A DNA stretch of 64,000 nucleotides from Vanilla planifolia (lineage: Eukaryota; Streptophyta; Magnoliopsida; Asparagales; Orchidaceae), in assembly GCA_023846275.1 (NCBI GenBank), contig CM043869.1, forward strand, positions 35,924,737 to 35,988,736, given 5' to 3'. Positions 11,170 through 22,150 of this stretch are shown one piece after another. How positions within the stretch are numbered: the first letter of the stretch is position 1; each line of letters starts with the position of its first letter. The translations under genes were made by a program, and so were the position numbers. The notes beneath the pieces are model-generated. The model worked only from the letters and a program-made list of their open reading frames with translations, was not told the DNA's origin and did not search any database.

Positions 11170-14100
11170 ATGTGTATCACGGCTGCGCTTCGTGGGGCGC
11201 AGCGGCCTTCTCTGGTGGGAGGCGGAGGTTCGGGAAGATGCAGTTGCATGGCTAAGGGCTTTCTGATGACATTATCAATGAACATTATTGTGTGGAATAT
11301 AAGAGGCGTCAAGAAGAAGAAGTCTAGGGGCTATTTGCGCAGGTTGATCCGTGAAAGGAATGTTGCTGTTGTGGCGTTAATGGAGACGAAGGCTGTGGGG
11401 TTCTCTAGACAAGATGCAAATTGGCTGCTTGGGGGAGGATGGGACTTTGAGGCACACCCCTCAGAGGGACTATCTGCTGGATTTCTGATTCTGTGGAGGA
11501 AGGATGTGGACCTTATGGTCACTGGCGCTTCATCTCATACTATGGCTTGCACAATCAAATCTTCACATGATGGCAGGATGACTTGCTACTTTGTTTACGG
11601 CCCGAAGAGTCATCACAGACGGCGTATCATTTGGGAGGATGTCCGAAATTCCTGCGGCGGCAACGAGCCTTTGCTTGTTGCTGGAGACTTTAATTTGATC
11701 TTGGCACCGGAGGAAAAGCGGGGGGGGTCGGCATTTCTTTTATGGCAAGGACCAGCAGGACTTTGCGGATCTTATGCAGGAGCTTCAACTTGTGGATTTG
11801 GGGTTTTCCGGCAACAGGTTTACTTGGAGCAATGGGAAGCAGGGGGGTGCGCGCATCCTTGAACGCCTGGACCGGGCTCTTATGAACTCGGCGGGGCTGC
11901 TTGCATTTCCTAATTGTTCGGTCCATCACCTCAGTAGGCTGGGTTCGGATCATTGTCCATTGTTGATTAAGGTGGGAGGTGGAGATCAGTGGCAGTATTC
12001 CAGCAGGCTACTGTTCGACAGCGTGTGGCTGGACTTCCCTCAATCGTTCCAGGTGGTGGAAAAGGCTTGGAGGAGAACTGTTAAGGGCGACAGTATGGAG
12101 ATTGTGATGACAAAATTTCAGCGGTCGATGTGGGCGTTGCGCAGATGGAGCCGTGAGGAGGTGGGGAATATTATTGATCGGAACAAGGTGTTGGAGCGGG
12201 ACATTGACGAGCTCCAAAATAGGGAGTCTAGCGATGGTCTGTCAGACGAGGACCACAAGCGGCTTGGTGATTTGGTTGCTGCCTTTCACCGGGGGTGTGC
12301 TCACGAGGAACAGTGGTGGTGGCAGTGCGTTAAGGTGCATTGGGCGCAGCTTGGGGATTGCAATTCGAAGTTTTTTCACATTGCGGCATCGGCTCGTAAA
12401 AGGGAGAATCGCATTACATTCTTGCGGGACGTAGACGGTAACATTGTGGACTCTCCCGACAACATTAGGCGGCTTGTCTTCAAGTTTTTTGAACGGAAAT
12501 GGGGCGATAGCAACCAGGCGCCATTACCTCCAATTTCCCCGCTTTCGGGTTTCGTCAGTGAGAAGGCTGGTTCTGGCCTTTGCCGGAGGGTGACGGAGGA
12601 CGAAATTTTGGTGGCTATGCGGGGCATTAAAAGGAATCGCGCCCCGGGCATCGACGGTATTACAATGGATTTCGTCAATGGATATTGGAAAGTCACGCAG
12701 CGAGACATCATCAAGGCTGTTTTGGCATTCTTTGAGGAGTGTAGAATGCCGGAGAGTTGGAAGGACACTCTTGTTGTTCTTATCCCGAAGAAGCAAGGTG
12801 CTTGCCGGCCGGAGCACTTCTGGCCGATCAGTTTGTGCAACACAATCTACAAATTGGTGGCTCGAATTCTTGTTGGCAGGCTGAAATCGCTGCTGCCTAG
12901 TCTTGTGTCTCAGGAACAGGCGGCCTTTGTCCCGGGGAGGAGCATATCGGATAACATAAATATTGCCCAGGAGATGGTAGCGAGAATGCGATCCTGTACC
13001 GCTGCTTCCGGCCTTATGGCAGTGAAAGTCGACATGGAGCAGGCCTATGATAGGGTTCGCTGGGATTTTTTGCTCGAAACTATGAAGGCTATGCGATTCC
13101 CTGTTACTTGGTGTAACTGGATTTCTGCATGTATTTCTGGTCCTAGGTACGCTGTACTCATTAATGGAGCGCGTCTTCCTTGGGTGTCGGCGCGTCGTGG
13201 TCTCCGGCAGGGGTGCCCATTATCCCTCTTTCTCTTTGTCATGTCCATGGAATACCTGTCGTGCATGATGCGGGAATATGAATCCCGGCAGCTGCTCGGG
13301 TTTAGGTCGGGGATGCATACACCGCGGGTTTCCCACCTCTTGTTCGCGGACGATGTGTTGATTTTTGCTCCGGCTTCCAGGGAGGCTGCGTGCGCTGTCC
13401 GTCGCATTCTGCGGGCGTTTGAGGACAACGCTGGATTGAAGGCCAACTTTTCCAAGTCAAATGTCTATTTTAGCAATAGCTTCAGCAAGAAGAAGTCCAG
13501 CATAATTTCACGGAAACTTGGTATGGCAATTGGCCGATCCTTGGTGTATTTGGGGGTTCCCATTACTGCGCGCCGATTGACTAAGGAGGACCTGAGTTCC
13601 CTCGTCCAAAGAATTGATAATACAATGATCAGTTGGCGCGGACGGGTATTGTCGCTTGCGGGAAGGGCTGTGTTGGCGTCCTTGGTTCTGTGTGTTATCC
13701 CCAACCACTTTCTGCGCCACTGTTTGGTGCCGGCGGGAACCATTGCTGTAATTGAACGTCGAATCAGACAATTCCTCTGGGGCGGTACGAGTTGTGCTCA
13801 GACGCTGCACTATGCGTCCTGGGATTGCGTGTCTACGCCGAGGGTGGCCGGCGGGCTCGGGCTGCTGGATCTTCGCATTTGGCACCAAGCCTTGCAGATG
13901 GGGAATTGTAAGCGCATCCTTGGGCGGGAAGTGGGATTATGGGTGGAGATTATGAGAAGGAAGTATGGGCTCATCGACCCGTTGATGAAGACACCCCGGA
14001 AGGCCTCGGCCGTTTGCAAGATGATCCTGGGAGCTATGCCGACGGCGATTTCGTGCTTCGTGTGGCGCATCGGCGACGGGTGGAGGGTGAGATTTACGGA

Positions 14101-15432
14101 GGATAATTGGCTTGGGGTTCTACCTATCAGCTGCTGGCCTACGTTCATTAATGTTGGCGCAAGATGGCCAGAAAGTGTTGCCGAATGCATCAGGGACGAC
14201 GGTGCTTGGGATGTTGTGGCGATTTCTAACTGGGCGGGTGAGGAGCTTATTGACAGAATCAGGCATCTCCCGCGTGCTCGGGATTCCGTCCAGGACTGCT
14301 TGGTCCAGACGCATACGGAGATGGAGAAGGCTCACAGTGGTCTAATCTACGCACAGATCAAACACGAGTCGTCCTCTGTTGGGGGCGGTGGTCGGCGGCG
14401 TGATGAAGCTACGGGGAGAATTTGGAAATTAAAGGTGTTGCCGAGGGTTCGGGTCTTCCTTTGGCGGGCTGCCGGCGAATTTTTGCCTACGGCAACGTGG
14501 AAGGCTCGCCGGGGAATTAGCCGCGATCCCCTGTGCCCTTTCGGCTGCATGGAGGAGGAGACCCTGCAGCACGCGCTGTGGGACTGCCCACATGCCAGGG
14601 AAATGTGGGGGACCAGCCATGCACGTCACGTGCTCTTGGAGCTGGGCTGGCCCACGGGTGCGGCGTCCGGGTTCAGAATTTTGGAGATGTTTATCAGGCT
14701 CTTGAGTTCTCCTGCGGTGCGGCGCGACGCTGCGGTACAGCATGTGGCTACAATTGCTACCACCTTGTACTACATTTGGTCGAGGAGAAATGCGCTTATA
14801 CACAACGGCTTCGTGCCTACTCTCTGCTCGGTGTCTCGGACGGTTAGGTTCGAGGTCAGCACGACCCTCAGGAGGCATCTTATCCATTCATCTCTGTCCA
14901 GCGGGAACCCTGGCAAGTCTTCGGATTTGCTTGTCACGCATGGTTGGCTTCCCCCCCTACAGGATGGATTAAGGTCAATTGTGATGCCGCGGTTGGTGAC
15001 TCTATAGCTGGTCTTGGTGTCGTTGTTAGAGATTGCTTGGGCAAACCTCTCATGGTGGCCGGTAAGAGGATGTTCTCAGTGGCTGCTGATATGATGGAGG
15101 TCCAGGCTATCATTATGGCCTTCGACCTTCTGAGGGAGTTTCTTCCCCAGTATCGTGCAGTTGAGTTCCAGTCTGATTCGATGACTGCACTTCAGGTGGC
15201 TCGGGATATGGTTACCAAACCCAGTGGGGAGGGGGTGCTTGCTGTTACTTTGCAGTATGTTAAGGCCATGGAGGCTCTCCGGTTTTCTCATATCCACAGG
15301 GAGGGAAATGAGCCTGCTGACTGGGCTGCCCGTAGAGCCTGCACTCATGAGTTCATTTGGGGTCCTGGGGAATCCCTTCCTCAGCCTCTCATCAAACTTA
15401 TGTTGTCTGATTTTCTGTTTGATCCCCCTTGA
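11170..15432 (+). pseudogene. LINE ORF2: endonuclease-RT-zf-RVT-RNase H polyprotein
   Basis: The natural start is either ATG 11170 or, more likely by homology, ATG 11278 (MNIIVWNIRG). The APE-type endonuclease shows the N of WNIRG, E in METK, GDFN and SDHCP. Reverse transcriptase shows FVPGRSISDN, DMEQAYDR, GLRQGCPLS and the catalytic FADD (about 13340). The zf-RVT region (CPFGC...HALWDC) is near 14535-14595. RNase H (14960-15432) has an intact D/E/D/D set: NCDAAV, MMEVQA, QSDSMTA and NEPADW. Two frameshifts sit at homopolymers: a G run at 11720-11727 (frame 1 to 2) and a C run at 14951-14957 (frame 2 to 1). WPISLCN replaces the usual RPISLCN, as expected from CpG decay of CGG to TGG. A full-length product would be about 1385 residues, normal for the clade. 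Confidence 0.92.
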
Positions 15433-15499
15433 GGATCTAACTGTAAAACCTGTGTGGCTTTGCCACTTTTGATATAATGATATATCCTTTTCAAAAAAA
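15433..15499 (+). other. LINE 3' UTR and A tail
   Basis: A short 3' UTR of about 60 bases ends in a stretch rich in TTTGATATAATGATATAT, followed by about eight A residues and the right target duplication. Short tails of this kind are usual for plant L1 insertions that have lost part of their poly(A). Confidence 0.85.
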
Positions 15500-15513
15500 A
15501 AGTACTCAAATAA
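15500..15513. repeat. LINE target-site duplication, right copy
   Basis: Exact repeat of AAGTACTCAAATAA at 9227-9240. The first A may belong to the tail. Confidence 0.92.
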
Positions 15514-18500
15514 AATAAAATTTTATGACTACAAATCATCTAAGATATTTAAATACATTCTTCTATTTTCTTTATCACCCCTTTCAATTATTTGCATTTG
15601 ACCCTTTTGATGATCTCATTCAAGAAAACGCATCTTTCTCTATGTTAACAATCTTTGAAAAGAAATTGAATTTGATTTTTCTTAATTTCTAACCTCCCCT
15701 TTTTTTGCCTTAACGTTATATTTTCCTCATTGTTCAAAAGGGCATTATGCACAAATGCAAATTTTTTTTTTAAATGAAATATCACTCACTTTTGATTGAA
15801 AGCAATCAGGTAAAGGTGGTCTAACGGAAATAAAGCTTAGAGCAAATTGGGTTTTACATGAAGCTAATTGGACAAAAGCGGCCATTGTTGAAAGAACTAT
15901 TCAATTTGGACTCGGGGCCAAGATCCATCCGCTGATACAAAAGTAATTTAAATGTTTTAGAAAAATACAAATTTTGTTTTATTATAATTATTCACCTATT
16001 AAATTTTTTCTTTTTTTTTTAACCTAACGGAGTAGGTGTTCTAGATTCAGAAACCAGCAGAAAGGGTTCACTATGAAAAAATAACGGAACAGTTTTTTTA
16101 ATAATTCTGTAATTTGCTTAGACTATTCTACTGTAATTTATTGCAGTTAATATTGGGGGTTATTTGGTTTAAGAATATTAACATATAATCTTATGTTATT
16201 CATGATATTAAGTATTTAAAGTGATGATACTTTTAAATAATAATATTAAAACTTGGAATTTTGTCACTAAAAAATAATATACACATGCACATATAAGTTT
16301 GAACAATTTGTAGGTGTTAAATCATTTTGATGTTAAAAAATAAAAATAAAAGATTATTTAGATAAAATTAAGTCAAGATAACATTATGATTTAGATGTCA
16401 ATACTATTCAAATAAAACTAAAAAAATATATATTCTTGATAATTTTTTATATCTTTTGTCTAATCCTTATATTTATTGTCTTCTCATTTTTTTGTCCTAG
16501 ATCTCCTCATTAAAAGCTTTTATTTATGGTTTCCACCTTTTTAATTCTTTTTTAGTATGTCTTCTCTTCTTATTAGTGACTCACCTCCATTCCTTATTGG
16601 TGATATTTCTCTTCAATCTCTTCCTTAAGACTATGATTAATATTACTTTCAACAATTAATATTGAGTACCGACCATCTTCTTCCTTGTAAGGCCACATTT
16701 ATTATCAACATCATGACTCATTTTATCAATATTAATTATTTAGACAATTATTTGTATGTATTGATTATTAATAGCTCAGAAACAAGATGTGCTTTGGTAT
16801 CTTTGGTTTTGGATATGCACTATATTTTTTTGTTAGTGTTTAAATAAATTTTGAGTTGAGTGAGATGTGTATTGATAGTTTTGCTATATGGCCCAAATCA
16901 TCTTTAGTAGTTTTTAGACTAACTTGGGTAGTTGATCCTTTCTAAAAGGTTTTTCTATTTTGATAAACTTCACTACATGCATCCTCAATTATTAGAGAGC
17001 TCTTAAGATCATGTTTGTGAACATCAAAAAAAAAAGATCATGTTTGTACATGTTTTGATGAACCAAAGACTAATTATATAACTCTTTCTTAAATTTTCTT
17101 TAATTTGAGTGTCATTGTCATAGGATTCAACAAACAATTTAGGACAAATAAAAACATATCGCTCAAATTCCTTATTCTTCTTCTAGTTCTTGTTGTTTGC
17201 TTGAGTAGTTTTTCATGAGTCTTACAATTGTGAGAGTAAATTCAACTTTCTCCTAAATTTGGGATGGTTTCTATTAAGCCATGTTAAATCTTGAACATAA
17301 CATATGTAATTGTTTTCTTGCATGAACAATTTTTTTTTTTTAATTTGATATATTCTTTTGTTTAAACCTCAAAAATTATGCAATAAAGCTCTTAGTTTGA
17401 TGTCTAACATCATTTTTATCATGATTTGTCAAAAAATAACATATGGTGTGCAAAAACATGTAGTTTATTATTCTTTATTGTATGATAACAAATAATTTCT
17501 TTGCGAATTCTAAATGAATGAATATTTACATTTTTCATGCGTTTTTTTTGTTTAGTTTGCATCAATAACATGTCTCACATTTTTTTGATTTAAAATATAT
17601 TTATTTGTAATCATAACTTTTGAGTCAATAATTAGTCAATAATTTTGTAGTTATTTGTGATCATAATAATAATTAGTCAAAATTATTATGTGAATGCAAA
17701 TGAAATTAAAAGAGAGTACACACATAAAATTTATTGAGTTATACAAAATAAACATTAAAATTAGTCAATTATTAACTATTCTTTATGTTTTTCATTTTTC
17801 AAGCAAAAAATATCTTTATTACTCTAAAGTAATGATAGATTTATCTTTTAAAGATGTATGGTTATTTCTCAAACACAAACCTGTTATTAACACATCTTAA
17901 TGTTGTGTTGCTCATAAGGAACCATGAATAATATGGGTGATGAAGTCTAAACATTTTGGCTAAAGAATACAAACTAGAGATAAGCCCTCTTTAAAGAGAT
18001 GAGATAGACACCTTGTGAGAAGGGATTGGGAAAATGGAGGTTGTCCTCATGTTAATGAAAACAAAGCCAAAGCTCATGCTAAGATACTTTTGATACTCAT
18101 GATGCCAACTGTCAAATATTATTATCACGTCTCTTGTTGCATCCACATATCATGGGGCTATTAAATGAAAGAAATGGTGACCTAAAATAATTGGATAAAC
18201 ATGCCATGCTCTATTTACTTAGGAACAACCATGAGTTGCATCTTCTTTTGGCATATTCTTCCCATTCTTATGCATTAACATCATATAAATGATGCGAGTG
18301 ACTCATTGGATTAGAAAATGCAAATGATGCAGAGTGGAGCTCCATTTTTTTTTTTTCAAAGAATTCCTTTTAAAAGATTTATCTTCTGTAGCATACAGAA
18401 TTTTGAAACAAAATACCATTGGTTCAGGTTAAACATGATTAGCATTCTGAACAGTAGATATTAAATATATATAATTTTTAGCTTTATTTTATTATAATTT

Positions 18501-18841
18501 ACAAAAATTTTAAAATCATTTATTTATTTATTTATTTATAATTATTTAATAATAATAATGTAAAAGGAATACTTAGTTTATTCAAATGAGCGTCTGCATT
18601 ACATGAAAATGCTTCTGATTCTCCTTTTCAACTTTCAGTTTCTATGCCAACTTTGATTTCATTCTCTCTGCTTGCTTTTTATCACCAATGGCTGGACCAC
18701 AGAATCCCGTCGATTGGTAGTGGAATTGGCTGATTGAGGAGAGCACTTCTTTCCTGAGCTTTGGTGATACGCTTCAATACCTAAGCTTTCAACGGTACGG
18801 GAGATAGTTAAATATAAGCGATTGCTTTGTATCCACCTCAA
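15514..18841. other. AT-rich intergenic DNA
   Basis: No gene was recognised. A slightly GC-richer patch at about 15800-15945 reads openly on the plus strand (LRANWVLHEANWTKAA...), but it has no family I can name and no supported start. An ATTT tetranucleotide run lies at about 18518-18541. Several long A or T runs occur. Confidence 0.5.
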
Positions 18842-19006
18842 ATGGATGTGACCCAATTTGTTATTGATGAAGCATGGGGAGTGACCTGGAATGCATCAAG
18901 CTGGTTGAAAGATCTCAGACGTGAGTTGTGCAACTCTACGAAGTGCTTTTACGAAGGGCCAAAGGGGTCATTGTTGGCTGAAGATATCGAATATCATTTG
19001 CATTGA
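18842..19006 (+). CDS. Short coding-like ORF, unknown
   Basis: The 54-residue frame runs MDVTQFVIDEAWGVTWNASS ... to a TGA at 19004-19006. It sits in a locally GC-richer patch (18590-19060), and its composition is balanced, unlike the AT-driven chance ORFs nearby. The open frame extends eight codons upstream of the ATG to a stop. I do not recognise a domain. It could be an exon of an unannotated gene, a gene relic or chance. The antisense 65-residue ORF at 18659-18856 overlaps only its first bases and is no better supported. Confidence 0.25.
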   Translation: MDVTQFVIDEAWGVTWNASSWLKDLRRELCNSTKCFYEGPKGSLLAEDIEYHLH

Positions 19007-19118
19007 TTGTGTTATCGAATGATGGAAATGGTATTTATTGAAGGAACATGCAAGCACGCATACAGACAGATAGCTTACATACAATTATTGTATGCTACAG
19101 GTGCACTCCTTATTATGA

Positions 19119-19690
19119 AGTTATTTTCTTGGGACCAATAGATAGACCAAATTCTATGTAATTAATTTTTTAATCTAAATTACAATCATATATCATTATT
19201 ACATGAATTCCAAAATATAAAATCTAATTTTATAAATTTCTAGAAGATGATGTTTGTCACATGTTTAAGTGAAATTATATAACTATGATTGAAAAACATT
19301 ATGTTATGATAAGCTAAATTTGAACATAAGATTTTTTATATTGAACATGTGTCGTTCGTAAGATATAAATATCATGAATTTATTTTCATGGGACCAATTG
19401 ATAGAACAAATTCTCGTAATATATAAATATCATGAATTTATTTTCATGAGACCAATGAATAGAACAAATTCTATGTAACTGAATTTTTAATCTAAATTAT
19501 AATCACAAATCATCATTACATGAATTCGAGTATAAAATCTAACTTCAGTAATTTCTAGAAAATGATGTTTGTCAATGTTTAAGTGTGAAACTATATAACT
19601 ATGGTTGAAAATATTATGCTATGGTGAGCTAATTATGAACATAAGATTTTTTGTATTAAACATGTGTCATTTGTGATCTATAAATATCAT
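19119..19690 (+). repeat. Tandem duplication, about 316-bp period
   Basis: Unit 19119-19378 (starting near TTGGGACCAATAGATAG) recurs at about 19437-19690 in the same order. A short extra partial copy of roughly 55 bp lies between them (19370-19425). The copies differ by many substitutions and small indels. The array sits at the left of the putative LTR element and may be a repeated U3 part of it. Confidence 0.75.
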
Positions 19691-20060
19691 AAGGTTTATG
19701 AAAATAATACAAAACAAGACTAAGAGCAAAAGAGAATTCTTGAAGAGAAACAAATATTACACTTTTTGTTCTTTCTTATATAATAGATCAAGAAGCTTTA
19801 CACTTTTTATGAGAGTTAATATTCTTTCGTTTAGTTATATTTGGTAAGCATGTTTTTTTTCTTGTATGAGTTAATACTTTGTATTTTATGGCATTGATCG
19901 AAATGAATATTTTTTCTCATCTGTGAACGTAAGCCTAATCTAGGTCAAACTATATAAATTTGTTGTCTTTATCATTTTTTTCTATTTGGCTATTTTTATT
20001 CTTATTAATCATATCAATCTTATGAGTTTAAATCGTAATAATTTGATATCAAAATCTTAG
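19688..20060 (+). repeat. LTR-like repeat, left member
   Basis: It is related by eye to 21767-22140. Shared landmarks are the beginning (CATAAGGTTTATGAAAAT versus CATGAAGGTCATGAGAAA), 'gagagttaata', 'gagttaatactttg'-like text, 'ttttttctcat', and 'aaatttgttgtct' near the end. Divergence is high, so the pair is old. Confidence 0.6.
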
Positions 20061-21766
20061 TTCAATCTCATAATAGCAAAATACAAGATCAAAAACATTG
20101 ATGGATCTAAGAGTTTTATACTATGACAAGTGAAGAAGTAAAAGAATCAATGTCTCAAAAAAAAAAAATAATAATACCTGCGTAGTGCACCACACTTCAT
20201 CTAAGAATAAAAACCTCAATCATGTGGGAAAAAAGTATGGGGAAGAGGAGTCTAGTGACGATTTGGTATCATTTGATGATACTGACTATAAGATAACCCT
20301 TGAGCTCAATTGAAGGCAAACAAATTCATAATAAGCAAGACCCTTTCTTCCTCAAAAAGACTGTTTGGGAACTTGTCATGCCTCAAACATTCGAAGGGCT
20401 TTTATTACCTGAGGACACCTTCAGCTCATGACCCAACACATCCCTTACCTGAGCTATTTTTTTCCTTCACTTGAAACTAATGTGGAACTCTATTTCCAAA
20501 AAGTTTTCTTCTTCCTTGAGTTAGTGCAACTTCCTTGGGCTTATTGAATACCCTTGTCTCTAAAAATTTTTTCTTCACCGAAGTCATGATCTAGGATGAC
20601 CATTCCTCACACTTGCACCTCATGCAAGCTACCTGCCCTACTCACAATGCATTGAGGTCAAGAGTGTTCAACAAACACTTGCTCATTCCCATATGTGGTT
20701 GCCAATAGTAGTTTATGCCTCTCTACCCTACCTACCAAGTTATGTCAAATGGCATTGTTCAGTGTCGTCCACCTTGCTCACACTTGTGCGTGTCAAACCA
20801 TGTTGTTCTAAGGTGTAACAAATTAGAAAACATTGAATTTAGGCAAATTGCACCAAATTGAGTCAGACCTTCTAAACCAAGCCAAATCATGCTAAAAAAA
20901 GATGGAACGGATCTAATAATGCTAAACTAAGTCGAACAACATCGAATTGTAGCCCACCACGTTGTCCCATGCATAAACATGATGAAGCACTTCATCCTCA
21001 CCAACTCGAAATCTTTGTTCCAAACTAAAAACACTTTTCAGACACTCAAGTGCTTTTGCTTCAATAATAAGTCTTTAAGTGGTTCCAACAAAGTATTCAA
21101 AGATAACACATTATCTACAAGACTAAGTTCTTCGTCTACATAACAAGTAGGCTTTGTTTAAATCCATTCGCACCATCATTTTTTGGTGTTGCCTATGAGG
21201 AAAAACAAGAAAGCTAAAATGAAGATAAAGAGAGAACCGCATTCATTCTTAAAAAAGGAGCTTGACTACTATGCCCACGAGCTAGAACAAGTCCTTGCCT
21301 CTTTGTCTCAAGTCTCACAAGCCTCATAACCTTCTTTACAATTTAATGGTAATCCTTTACAATATTTCAACAATAGATGTAGTATTTTACATAGTTTTTG
21401 TCTACTATTCCTATGTTCATCGAAGAGTAAATGAGAGCTACCTTGGCCACCCTTTTAAAAGAGTTTATGCCAAATATGTGAAATATATCAAATATGTCAA
21501 ATATCTCTCCTTCTATAAAAAAGTCATTCAAAGCTTTATCACTATACCCAAACCTCATTACATCTCTAGTTTCATAAATCTCTCATTACATACTCCCACA
21601 CAACAACATCCAATTAATAGTCCAACAAAACCTTATGACATAATGCTCTCTAGCTTTCACTTAATAAACTCTCTTTTATCCTCGGATTGCTCCCAAGCCA
21701 CCATCAACACTTATTTTTGATGCAAGTCGAGTAATGATGAGGTGCCTCATCAATACCATGGAGTTC

Positions 21767-22140
21767 ATGAAGGTCATGAGAAACAAAAATTAGAGCAAAA
21801 AGTGTTCTCTTGAAGGGGAAGAGTTGTTTCTCTTTTTTGAGTTTTTTTAGTGTGAGAGATGAGGAGATCTTGTCCTTTTTAGTGAGAGTTAATAGTTTTT
21901 CATGTTTATAATATTGGGTTCATTTGATTTTTGTCATTTCTTATGTGAGTTCATACTTTGAATTTTGTGGTTTTGGTTGTAATTGATCTTTTTTCTCATT
22001 TGTGGATATAGGGTTAATCTAGATTGAATTACTTAAATTTGTTGTCTCTTTCTTTCCTCTATTTTGTTATTATTGTTATTATAGATCCCATTTTTGTTGT
22101 ACTTGAATTAGCCTTGTAGTTTTAAAACCTAACACATGCT
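21767..22140 (+). repeat. LTR-like repeat, right member
   Basis: Counterpart of 19688-20060 with the same order of landmarks. The tandem 316-bp array seen left of the first member is not present here, so the two flanks are not equivalent. Confidence 0.6.
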
Positions 22141-22150
22141 AAGATCATAG

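Larger units (their letters stand above)
9241..15499 (+). mobile_element. Full-length L1-type non-LTR retrotransposon (LINE) with RNase H
   Basis: The element is about 6.26 kb long and is bounded by an exact 14-bp target-site duplication. It has a GC-rich 5' leader, ORF1, ORF2 and an A tail of about eight residues. Domain order is DUF4283 and CCHC in ORF1, then endonuclease, reverse transcriptase, zf-RVT and RNase H in ORF2, the arrangement of plant L1-clade LINEs. The element is much richer in G+C and CpG than the flanking DNA. The exact duplication and long frames point to a fairly recent insertion, but three lesions (one in-frame stop in ORF1, two homopolymer frameshifts in ORF2) make this copy non-autonomous as read. 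Confidence 0.95.
19100..22150 (+). mobile_element. Probable decayed LTR retroelement, fossil
   Basis: Two stretches, 19688-20060 and 21767-22140, are clearly related to each other in the same orientation, about 2.08 kb apart. Both end in a pattern resembling a worn LTR end and primer site; the left one has TTTGATATCAAAATCTTAG at about 20042-20060, similar to the copia primer site. The intervening DNA shows no recognisable pol, so this may be a non-autonomous element or two separate LTR remnants. It is old and broken. The limits are approximate. Confidence 0.45.

Noticed and set aside
21295-21720. 141-codon plus-strand ORF
   Set aside because: It has no known domain, lies inside the putative LTR-element interior and has an antisense ORF of its own. 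Its repeated KYVKYIKYVKY part reflects a short local repeat.
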